Below are positions 27,701 through 36,438 of a stretch of DNA of 64,000 nucleotides, piece after piece. This stretch comes from Paralvinella palmiformis (taxonomy: Eukaryota; Annelida; Polychaeta; Terebellida; Alvinellidae), in assembly GCA_025642065.1 (NCBI GenBank), contig JAODUP010000569.1, forward strand, positions 248,001 through 312,000. The letters are read 5' to 3'. Each line of letters starts with the position of its first letter. Positions within the stretch are counted from its first letter, which is position 1. The notes below the pieces were generated by a model that worked only from the letters and a program-made list of their open reading frames with translations, made no database searches and was not told the DNA's origin. Position numbers and translations under genes: made by a program.

Positions 27701-30023
27701 ACACAGTGCTTTGATAGAAGCCTACCGGATCCTCATATAGACAGACACCCGGACTGACACGGATCTTAGTCTTACCCTCTAACAGAGGACACCATATCCA
27801 GGCGGTGCGGTTCCGACGCCAACGTTACCTCATGATTATTGTTGAAGGAAGCGCTGCTCCAGGTATGGCCCACTGCCCGGCGGATATCGGGCAGTACTCG
27901 GACTCTTCGATCCAGGGAGCCCACGGCTCAAAACGGACCGCTAACAGGCCTAAGAGACAGCTTTCGCTCACGTTGGATGCCATATCCGAGCTGTCAGATG
28001 TGGCCAACAGCAAGAAAACTGCCAGAATATCACAGCGGTGCTCCATAGACAGTGCCTTATGCAATTTCAGTCAGTTATCTAAATCCACCACAGTGCCAAA
28101 TGGACAATCTCAGGGAGAGACAGGTAAATCAATCTATGATGATGATGTGTAATTAATAAGTTCAAAACGTTTGCTGTATTGTGCTAGTAGCCAGGCATAT
28201 TGCAGTCTTAGCCTGTTATGATTTCATGTTCTGATGACACGTTCAAAAATATTATTTCAGGGTACATGTGTGCAGCTTGATTATTTACTAACATACACAC
28301 ACACACTTACACATGCACGCACAGACATACATATTGTATGCCATATATGTTATAATACCAGCTAGAGAATATTCTTAGCCAGAAATGTTCATACCGCATA
28401 TCCGTCCCCTGTATTCTTTATGGTGATTTCAAAGTGTTACCATTTACAGCAAACCGTTATAGATGTTTGGAGTAGATTATTTTGATCAGATCTCTTTGAT
28501 AAGTAATAGCAGAAATAGTGATGTTTATCAGTGGATTTTACTGAATGTTAACTTAGTTCATGTTCAATTTAGAGCATCCAAATGCGGAATAGGTACAGCA
28601 CTGCACACTGCAAACATCCAGGATGTTGGCTCAAATCTGACTCACACCTATACACGTATTTGTGGGCTATGTTTCCTTAGAGCACCACCTTTCAGTCATT
28701 AATATCGGAAGTGTGACCAATAACTCAATCAACTCAACTCATTTGCAACTTACAAATTACTAAACTAAATACAAAAATAATTTCTTCGTATAACTGCTAT
28801 TTACACCCCAAGCCTGGTATCAGCATATTTTTTCAGGAAGTTTTGTCATTTATAGTTATACACGCATATAAAATACTAGAGAGATCAAAGCATTATTTAA
28901 TGATGTTTAACAAAATATGAACTTCGATGTTTAGCAGTCAGTACTTCGGAATGCTGTGCAATTTCTCATTGCTTAATTTACAAGTTTACAGGTTTCTGCT
29001 CCCAAATGTGGCGTTATAAAGAGGACATACTGGATGTGGTTCATCTTCTCTCCCTCTCTCTGTATGTGTGTGCTCGCGCGCGCTCACATACAAATTTCTG
29101 CCTACATTATCTACCTCACTGATAGTTTACTCGCGTGTATATGCACAAGAACTCAATTCACATGCACAAACAGTGATAACTCTTAAAAGATTGACACAGC
29201 CATCTTTAAAATGTATAATTATACAGCGGTTTAGTGTTTGTCATAATTAGTCATCTGTTACCAGTTTGTGGCCATGAGAAAATGTCGGTTTTTGCAGCAT
29301 AGCTTTATAATTTATTTGAATGCAGTTAGTGCATTACAGTGTATCCCTTTTTGTGGATAACACTGAAAGGATTTCCGTAGTGTGGTGATTATATCATTAC
29401 TTAGAATTGAAGAAATGATTGATTAAAGGGATGTATATTGTCAGTTGGGTTGGCTGGCCACTGGACTAGACAGGTCGTTGTTACCAGGCCAATGTACTAC
29501 TTACATGTGACTAATACTTCAAGCAATGTCTCACACCGCGCTATGACACCAACACCTTGGATGACTGACACCACTTTTACACAATACTTCTATACCTGTC
29601 CTATATTATGTTCTGTTATATGTGTAGAAAGCATGGAATATACCCGTCATCTCAGGTTGGGCGTTACGCTGTTGGTCTCTCTAAATCACTCAGCTGTGAC
29701 ATTCCTGTGTTATCAGTCACGGGTTTACTGTGGGACTTTTGCCGTAGCTGACTACTTTTTAGAGAACTCCACACAGTTTTCTCAACACACTGTGATAAAT
29801 TGTATTTTGTATGACTGTGATCTACTTCCCGGTCAACTGACGCCTTAACCTACTGGTCTTGTTGTAAGACACAATTTCATATAATTATGTGTATTGTTTT
29901 CTGTCTTTGTGTTACTGAAGAGTGATTATTTTTCTCAGATTGTTGTTTTGGCATCTAGCTATCTTCCAATATTATTGGCTTGTCTCTCACTCTCTCTCTC
30001 TCTCTCTCTCTCTCAAGCTCTCT

Positions 30024-30057
<34 letters not shown>

Positions 30058-30235
30058 TCAGATAAACCCTTCTTTGAAATAGTAAAAAAAACCTCTGGGG
30101 ATAAAGTTCCAGATAGTAAACAGTAAACAATAAATATAGATCTTTCATCATAGTAAACATTGTGACCTAACTAATTTTTCACTATAATTGACTCTGTGGG
30201 TGTATGTATGTATGCGTGTGTGTGTGTATGTATGT

Positions 30236-30292
<57 letters not shown>

Positions 30293-30838
30293 TATGATGC
30301 TGTATTTGTAGGTGGTTTCCTTAGTTTCCAAGCTGGTCATCCATCATTGTGTGAAACGAAGTCTACCTGTTCTACATCATCAGGAAATTATAAGTGTACA
30401 CCACTGACATCAATGTCACAGCCATGTTTACCTGTCTCCAATGTCGGTCCCACAAAGATCCTACCATTCTTATACCTTGGATCGCAACAAGATGCTCTCT
30501 CTCAGGATACAACAAAGGTGTGTATTGATGTGTGTGTGTGTGTGTGTGTGTGTGTGTTCTGTCTATATTTAGATGTAATCATCAGATCAATGAAGTACTT
30601 TCCTTTGGGTTTTCGCCATTACTACCAGATAAATATAACAAGGTTAACTGGTCAAGTGGGCCAAGTTGTTACATTGTTGAGTAGATATAATGTTTCAGTT
30701 AGCAGTTCTAACATCACTCTATCTATCTGTTGTGCTAATGCTAAATAGGGTTATTTATCAATTTATTTGTATAGCATCATCTCACAATCACCTGCCATCA
30801 TATACCTATTATGTTTATGTGTCATTGGGCAGAAGTGT

Positions 30839-30886
<48 letters not shown>

Positions 30887-31859
30887 CCTAGAGATAACCC
30901 ACCAACTATATATGGTAGCAAAATATGACAGTGATGTGTGTGTAGTGAGCCTAGACATGACTCATCCTGCATACAGATACCATATTAGTATTGATTAGAC
31001 TAATCTCTCTCTCTCTCTCTCTCTCTCTACTGTATATGTAGGCTATAGTTGATACAGAGAGCAGCTTGACCCAGTGTGTGTGTGTGTGTTATCCCAACTC
31101 CCAATCTCAGGTTTCTGGCCCAAAGTAGATGTTGGCCTGGAATGTTGTTACCAGAACAGATCTATCGGTGAACATGCCCTGCCATGTGATAGGACAGATT
31201 TATTGATTGGCCTGACACTCCTCACGGATATCCCATGGTTGCGTGACAGCCAATGTCATTATAGATGGCAAAACAACGTCACCCTTTAGATTTTTACATG
31301 TCTGATGACAAGCGGATTAGAACCATGATTGATGTTAAGGGTTCTCAGTACCCTGCTTCCCCATCTGTGGCACGAGGGCCAACTCTGCCGCTCGTATCCT
31401 GATTCATTTATTTTAAAGTATCCTGATTCATTTAAACCGCTTTGTTCTGGTGTGTTCTGGTGTTGACGGACTTGTTCATTTCATGGCCAGCTTATAGTTG
31501 TTACTAGCGACAACTAGCTTATTGTCTCACAGCCATCGCATTTAATTTAGATCATATGAGTCACTGGTTCTCACAGAGAGATAGATCTGTGAAGGAATAT
31601 GTCTCTTAATTCATTTGATATCTGTGTTTAAATGTGCTTGTTATTGTGCTGATGCGTTATATTCAGACCGGGCTCTTATTATTTAGTTGTTAGGTAGGGG
31701 AGCTTTAAAAAAAATGTCATCAAAATATGTATGAACACTGCATGTTGACATAGGGCACACTTCTTTTTAATACCCCCACACTTCATTTTCTGGGTTGTGT
31801 ATCTAGAAAATGTGTTGTGTCCTAGCTAAATGCAGCACATATAGAAAAGAAGAAAAAAA

Positions 31860-31897
<38 letters not shown>

Positions 31898-32302
31898 TTG
31901 GGGTTAAAATATGAAAATGTACTGCTGTAGAGCTAGATAATTAAATTTGTTTCACACTTTCTCCAGGACCATGGTGTGAACTACGTGTTAAATGTGAGTA
32001 CAACGTGTCCAAAGCCACCCTTCATCAAGGACAACCACTTCCACCGCATTCCAGTCAATGACAACTACAGCGATAAACTCTTGCCACACTTCAAAGAAGC
32101 ATTCCAGTTTATTGGTAAGTTTTACCATGATGATTACCTGCTGATGGATCTTCCTTTTCAATCCTGTTCCACATACTATCACTGGAGTTTAGGGTGTCTG
32201 CTCTGTGATTCACGCTATTTATAACAACTGTTAATTATGTGTAATACTGTTGTTTAATGAATGGCATTAGTAAGCTTTTTTCTGATCTTATGAATTAAAA
32301 GC

Positions 32303-32376
<74 letters not shown>

Positions 32377-33489
32377 CAATCAATAGATTGTGTTTTTACA
32401 GACATTATTTGGGGGTATCACTGTACAGAGTCTTTGAATGGCTCCTGATAGTGAGGGTGCTCTATTAAATATATACAGTATTGTTAATATTATTATTGTT
32501 ATTTGATTCTGTGTTCTTAAGACGGTAATGTTTAGTCTTATTCCATTATTAAAAATCTAATGTATTTAATATAAAGAATATAAAGAAATGTAAGGCAACA
32601 TCATGATATACCTTGTTACTGTTTCCTCATGAGTAGCCTCCATTCTTTATGAAGCAATGTTTAGATTGTATGAGTTTGCTATGATCAATAGCTGATATGA
32701 AGTCAGTGTGTTGTTGTTTAAGTGATCTTTAAATACCACATTGGAAAAATTTATATTTTAGTGTAATTTTCCTGGAAATATTATTGTGTCTGGCTGGCTA
32801 ACCACTTCTGGTTTAGGAAAACTGAATTTAAAATAGAATAGAATTATTATAGGAAGCATATCAGCATTTATGTTGATGAAGCCCCAGGCCTTCTTGTGAA
32901 TAATTAAATATCATATTTTGTATTACTTTTATCAGGTTTAATAGTATTAATAATAATAATAGTAATAATAATAATAATAATAATAATATAGATTCAATAA
33001 AGAACCATTACCACCAGGAGCATACATGCATGATATGTCATGAAATATGACATATTGTAGTAGTAGTAATAGTAATAATAATACTAATAAAAGATTTTAT
33101 AAATCAGCCTTATTAGCAAGAACCATTCATATATAAAATATAATGGCACACCAGTGTTTGTTCAAACCCTAGCACAATGTGTATTATATACATTCCATTG
33201 GCTACTTGGTCTTATTACAATATAGGTATTCCTTTTAATTTCGTTTTTGGGGATTGTTTATAATAGTGCTCACCTGCCATATTTTACTCTCTTACTGGTC
33301 TAATAATGTATTGGTAATTGTGAATCTTTGAGATTTTGAGAATTATTTTATTCTATAACCAGATGTTAGAGGTATCATCATCACTGTGGCATTTGGTAGT
33401 TTGTATATTTTAAAACAACCAAGCACGTTATCTTATACTGACAGCAAAGGAGATCTGCTAGAACTGCTTTCATATATGCATATATCATA

Positions 33490-33547
<58 letters not shown>

Positions 33548-36438
33548 ATATGAATAACGGCAAATTGGGTAGTGACTATTATTATGATATGGGACAGGAG
33601 TAAATAGTAGGTGGGCAGTTTATAACATCTTAAGTCTGCTATATGAAAATTTGTTATCACAGTTATGGCTGTCATTTCCCCTGTTTGAAATAGTGTGTGT
33701 GTACACACGCACATGCACAGATACACCCGTCTTAAGGTATTAGGTGATAATGACACATCTGCTGTGTTGTACAGTCATGACGGAGGTCCTCAGTTACTAT
33801 GTCATCTGGGTGTGTCATAACGGATGCAGTATGAGGATAGTTTGTTTTCTAACTGATGCTGTGCCTTTTTAAGTGTGATTTTATGGCTTTTTCCCTTATT
33901 TCTGTTTTTCAATTTCAATTTGTCTATTTCAGTAACAGCACTGGGTTTTATTTTTGATCCCTATAACATCCCAGTTTAAGTTGGCTTCATTAAAATCATA
34001 TCAGTTATATTAGATCATCAAAATAATTTTCTGCTCCTATTTCATTTAGTTAGCATTATGATTCTGGTGTCCTGTGAGTGATAAAATATATTATAGCATG
34101 TTTGTTGGCCATAATTGACCATCATGCCATTTTAGTAATACATATAAAACTATATTCTGAATTTTCATCTGTTGTGTGGTCTATTACAGATAAGGTACGA
34201 GAGGCCAATGGTTGTGTGTTGGTACACTGTCTGGCAGGTATATCACGGTCACCAACTCTGGCCATAGCCTACGTCATGAAATACTTAAACACTACCTCGG
34301 AAGAGGCTTACAAGTAAGTGTCATTACAACGTGTTTGTCATAATTTATGTTATATACATTTTATACACGGTAAAATAGCATCAGGCTTCAGAGTCATATA
34401 TCTTTTTAGCATATTCTATCTGGTTCATCAATGGCTCAATCTGGAATAGCAGTAGATGCATATACTGCTCCGAGCTTAATACTATAAACAAATTGTGGAT
34501 CAAATCTCAGTAATTGGTAACTGTTTTTATAAAGATATATATACAACATATCTAGAGCATAGTTGTGTGATGGAGCGGGGAGGGGGGGGCTTGAAGATTG
34601 ATAAACTATGTCAGAGTAGATGAAACATGTCTGGTTACGCCTTAAAATTATAGTTCCCTGTTGTCCTAGTAGACTATAATTAGGAAGGTTAGTAATAACA
34701 TGTTGACCCGTGGGCTTCAATATATCCTGTAAGTGACATTCTTCTCACTTGATGATTAAGCCAACAGGTATTTCATCCGAGTATTTGTCTTTGTATTGTG
34801 CAGACTCTAAGTCTAAGCCATTGCTAATAGCTCTGCCTTGTTATCATATGACTCAAGTTAGATAGCAAGTATTTGGTGCAATGTGTAAATGTGAAATGAT
34901 TGAGTACATAGTTAACTGAGCAGTTTATTAAATGACTGTGCTGGTCATGGCTGAGATATGCAACTGAGTGCCATTGCCATGTTGGAAATGAAATCATCAG
35001 ATGAAACATCCCAGAGACTTAGATAACATTGAGATTCAGTCCCTGTTTTGATTGTCTGTAGCATAGTAATAATAATAATAATAATATGTGATATTTATAT
35101 AGCGAGCTCAGAAGTGCAATATTGATAATAATTACTAAACGCAAAAAAGGGCTTATATTGGAAGGTGGTGGTTAGATTTGACATTTTCTAACTTAATCAT
35201 TTTCTAAGCTAACCATAATTGCTATATTTGTTAAGTCAGATTCATACATTTTGGTGTATTACAGGTATGTTAAAGATAAGAGGCCAACAATCTCACCAAA
35301 CTTTAACTTCCTTGGCCAACTCATGGAATATGAGCAGCAGATTAAACTGCAGCAGAAAGAAATGCATTCCCTAGATGGCAGCAGTGAGAAGCCAGTTACA
35401 AGCAGCAGCTCAGTAGAGGGAGCCACCAAAAAGGGTCTCAGTCTGACCCTAGGTGGCAGTCTGAGCCGTGGCATGAAGAAGAGTTTCAGCCTGAACTTTG
35501 CTCCCCAGAGAGAGAAACCTGTGGTGGTACAGTCTCCAACGACCGCATTGGCCCGGCTGAACTTCAACTCAGCTCCAAGCCCCATTGAAGAATCCACCAG
35601 TGAGTCTCCTCTCTCTGCTCAGTCGCACTTGAACTTTCCACAGTTCCCAACTACCTCACTAGACAAGCTCAGTTTCACACCATGTTTTGCCAAGGAGGAT
35701 CAGCCACATCCACGTCATTCTTTGGGCACCAACAATAATAGCAGCAAGTCACCCAGTGGTACAAAGAGACCTCTGAGTACAAGCAGCATTGATCATCCAC
35801 AAGATAGCCACCCACCAAGTACCAATGCCCAGATGTCTCTCAGTGGTGAGAAGAATGCCAGCAATGCACCAAAAGTAATGTGTAGGTCTCCCGAGATGAG
35901 GGCTAAACGGCCCCTTGTCAGACCAAACAGTATTGCCTTCTCTTCATATCCTAAGTTTGACTTTCCCTCAGAGCACTGTTCCAAGTCTTCACCCATCGAA
36001 CAGCAACAGCAGCAGAAGGCAGAGTCAAACATTTCTGGCACATCTGATAGAAATACAAGTAACAAGAATCCAAAGGACAGCACACAGAATGCAGAGAGTC
36101 CTGCACTGCAGACGTGTATCAGGGAGACGGATGGCTGTGGCAGAGCTCTGCAAAATTTCACACGTAAATCACAGAGTTTGGAGGATATTTTGAACTCTCA
36201 AGAGGAAGAGGATGATGAGACTGCCGACTGGATGATGGGTTTAGCACACAACAAAAGAGGCAAGCATTCACACAGCATGATACATGCCGCAGATATATTC
36301 TCCCAGCCTTTGGCCTTGGACAGAGTACAAGGCAGGTGTCGGGGTCCTTCCGATCCTCATCAATCATCAAGCAGTATTTCATCCAGTGGCAGTCACAACT
36401 CTCTTCAAGGTTCCTTAGAGATGATACCCGTGTCATGA
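11839..36438 (+). CDS. DUSP16/DUSP8-like: MAP-kinase phosphatase, DUSP8/DUSP16-like (seven coding exons)
   Basis: Exons 11839-11958, 12732-12842, 12974-13148, 30312-30517, 31967-32114, 34190-34313 and 35265-36438 join with consistent phases (0,0,1,0,1,2) to about 685 residues. The N-terminal rhodanese-like/CH2 domain (residues ~24-150) holds LVIDSRSFLEYNT and the kinase-interaction motif VKRRLQ (69-74). The dual-specificity phosphatase domain (~174-315) starts CLPVSNVGPTKILPFLYLG, has the general acid Asp236 in PVNDNYSD and the active-site signature HCLAGISRS with Cys267 and Arg273. RPTISPNFNFLGQL then matches the family closely. The long Ser-rich tail ends SLEMIPVS, resembling the end of vertebrate DUSP16. 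The family dephosphorylates Thr and Tyr of JNK and p38 MAP kinases. An in-frame ATG at 11794 is an alternative start. The third intron is 17 kb and contains an alternative coding exon. Confidence 0.93.
12198..12350 (+). mobile_element. Degenerate SINE, family A
   Basis: Diverged match to the family A body: AGTGGTGGCAC, CCCGGATTCAAACC, GTTTCATCTTTCACTTCACC and TTGCCTTTGGATGTTGC in the expected order. Old copy within the DUSP first intron. Confidence 0.6.
12732..12842 (+). CDS. DUSP coding exon 2 (kinase-interaction motif)
   Basis: Acceptor TTGCTTTAG, donor AAG|GTAAAA, 37 codons, phase 0 both sides. Contains IDSRSFLEYNT and the basic KIM KLVKRRLQ, the MAP-kinase docking site of this family. 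Confidence 0.95.
12974..13148 (+). CDS. DUSP coding exon 3 (rhodanese-like domain, second half)
   Basis: Acceptor TGTTTCCTAG, donor AAAG|GTTAGT, phase 0 in and 1 out. Contains IIVYDQCSTSTDQ and a hydrophobic strand VFHSVVLLKG; matches the VVYDQSS region of DUSP8/16. Confidence 0.95.
14687..14724. repeat. (TA)n microsatellite
   Basis: Uninterrupted TA tract in the large DUSP intron. Confidence 0.9.
15608..15642. repeat. (TA)n microsatellite
   Basis: Uninterrupted TA tract in the large DUSP intron. Confidence 0.9.
16548..16680 (+). mobile_element. tRNA-derived SINE, family B
   Basis: CATAGAGCAGCATGGTGATC head with TGTATTCAAACGTCG as B-box-like segment; aligns to the family B copy near 3.9 kb. 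Diverged, 3' limit uncertain. Confidence 0.5.
18340..19680. promoter_or_regulatory. GC-richer intronic island, candidate enhancer cluster
   Basis: Composition changes sharply from the AT-rich surroundings. It contains repeated homeodomain-type TAATTA/TTAATTA cores (near 18475, 18823, 18986, 19050), AP-1 TGACTCA at 18838 and a TGATTCATCATCG stretch near 19553. The ORFs here lack splice sites or family likeness, so a non-coding regulatory role is the better guess. Confidence 0.35.
21189..21376 (+). mobile_element. tRNA-derived SINE, family A
   Basis: Near full-length: CTCCGTGGTCTAACTGGTAA head, B-box-like AAGTTTGAATC, body with GACTTCGCTTCATTACC and CTCATTTAGCCTACCGTG, and tail CAAAAGTGACAGTAAAAC. 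Confidence 0.88.
22363..22387. repeat. (CT)n microsatellite
   Basis: About 12 CT units in the large DUSP intron. Confidence 0.9.
24031..24250 (+). mobile_element. Possible SINE-like patch, unassigned
   Basis: A GC-richer block with GGTCCGAATCC, one base from a pol III B box, 45 bases after a GGGCTTAAGCACGG segment. No second copy found in the window, so the assignment is weak. Confidence 0.2.
24735..24784. repeat. (CT)n(GT)n microsatellite
   Basis: Compound repeat in the large DUSP intron. Confidence 0.9.
25300..27800 (+). promoter_or_regulatory. Candidate internal promoter region of the phosphatase gene, rich in AP-1 sites
   Basis: GC-richer and more CpG-containing than flanking intron. 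Six TGASTCA motifs (25328, 25463, 25601, 25930, 26236, 27516) precede the alternative coding exon. No clear TATA box was picked out. Inferred promoter or enhancer of the short isoform. Confidence 0.4.
27832..28123 (+). CDS. Alternative first coding exon of the DUSP8/16-like gene
   Basis: Open from ATG (27832, or better-spaced ATG at 27865) to GAGACAG|GTAAAT, ending at phase 1. That is exactly the phase needed to join the exon at 30312, giving ...QGETGGFLSFQ... Codons look coding and the product (86 or 97 residues) is Ser-rich. It contains RPKRQLSLTL, which fits the MAP-kinase docking pattern of basic residues followed by hydrophobic-x-hydrophobic. Using it as an internal exon would break the frame, so an alternative promoter is favoured. 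The resulting isoform would be about 636-647 residues, lacking the rhodanese-like domain and the usual KIM. Not proven by transcripts. Confidence 0.6.
28585..28720 (+). mobile_element. tRNA-derived SINE, family B
   Basis: AGCACTGCACACTGCAAACATCCAGG... then GGCTCAAATCTGACTCACACC aligns well with the minus-strand family B copy at 45.3 kb. The head is partly lost. Confidence 0.5.
29982..30056. repeat. (CT)n(GT)n microsatellite
   Basis: Compound pyrimidine then GT tract about 250 bases before a DUSP exon. Confidence 0.9.
30200..30295. repeat. (TG)n/(TA)n tract adjoining a DUSP exon acceptor
   Basis: TGTATG-type repeats then a long TA tract stopping about 15 bases before the AG at 30310-30311, leaving little room for a polypyrimidine tract. 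Confidence 0.9.
30312..30517 (+). CDS. DUSP coding exon 4 (linker and start of catalytic domain)
   Basis: Phase 1 in, 0 out; acceptor GTATTTGTAG, donor AAAG|GTGTGT. Encodes GGFLSFQAGHPSLCETKST, then CLPVSNVGPTKILPFLYLGSQ, the first strand region of the phosphatase domain. First shared exon of the two proposed isoforms. Confidence 0.94.
30529..30556. repeat. (TG)n microsatellite next to a splice donor
   Basis: Fourteen TG units starting 11 bases after the donor of DUSP exon 4. Confidence 0.9.
30839..30885. repeat. (GT)n microsatellite
   Basis: About 23 GT units in the intron after DUSP exon 4. Confidence 0.9.
31003..31028. repeat. (CT)n microsatellite
   Basis: About 13 CT units, DUSP intron. 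Confidence 0.85.
31862..31896. repeat. (TA)n microsatellite
   Basis: TA tract about 70 bases before DUSP exon 5. Confidence 0.9.
31967..32114 (+). CDS. DUSP coding exon 5 (catalytic domain, general acid)
   Basis: Acceptor CACTTTCTCCAG, donor TTG|GTAAGT, phase 0 in, 1 out. Contains NYVLNVSTTCPKP and IPVNDNYSDK with the general-acid Asp. Confidence 0.96.
32307..32376. repeat. (TA)n(GATA)n microsatellite
   Basis: TA tract followed by about nine GATA units. Confidence 0.9.
32396..32512 (+). mobile_element. L2-like LINE 3' end fragment
   Basis: Matches the 3' terminus of the L2-like element at 53.0 kb: CAGACATTATTTGGGG, TGTACAGAGTCTTTGAATGG, AGGGTGCTCTATTAAATATA and an ATT-rich tail. A 5'-truncated insertion in a DUSP intron. 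Confidence 0.8.
32948..32989. repeat. (AAT)n microsatellite
   Basis: Imperfect AAT repeat in a DUSP intron. Confidence 0.85.
33490..33544. repeat. (GT)n(AT)n microsatellite
   Basis: Compound repeat in a DUSP intron. Confidence 0.9.
34190..34313 (+). CDS. DUSP coding exon 6 (active-site signature)
   Basis: Acceptor GTCTATTACAG, donor CAA|GTAAGT, phase 1 in, 2 out. Encodes GCVLVHCLAGISRSP with catalytic Cys and Arg. The residue after ISRS is Pro where vertebrate DUSP16 has Ala. Confidence 0.96.
35068..35115. repeat. (AAT)n with short SINE-tail-like fragment
   Basis: AAT repeat followed by TGTGATATTTATATAGCGAG, like the tail of the SINE at 43.4 kb. Probably the end of an old insertion. Confidence 0.4.
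35265..36438 (+). CDS. DUSP last coding exon (end of catalytic domain and long Ser-rich tail)
   Basis: Acceptor TGTATTACAG, phase 2, 390 residues to TGA. Begins YVKDKRPTISPNFNFLGQLMEYEQQIK, the conserved end of the catalytic domain. The tail is Ser/Pro-rich with SP/TP sites (possible MAP-kinase targets), KKSFSLNF similar to the RSFSLD element of vertebrate DUSP16, a polyQ run, an acidic patch EEEDDE and a conserved terminus SLEMIPVS. Confidence 0.96.

Larger units (their letters stand above)
13149..27790 (+). other. Large DUSP intron, first part (up to the alternative exon)
   Basis: No convincing exon found. It holds SINE copies at 16.55 and 21.2 kb, several microsatellites, two GC-richer patches (about 18.3-19.7 and 25.8-27.8 kb) and many TGASTCA (AP-1) motifs. 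ORFs in it have no family resemblance and no splice context. Confidence 0.7.

Noticed and set aside
29438..29848. 136-codon ORF in the DUSP intron
   Set aside because: No ATG-proximal support, no splice sites in phase with DUSP exons, no recognisable domain; probably chance.
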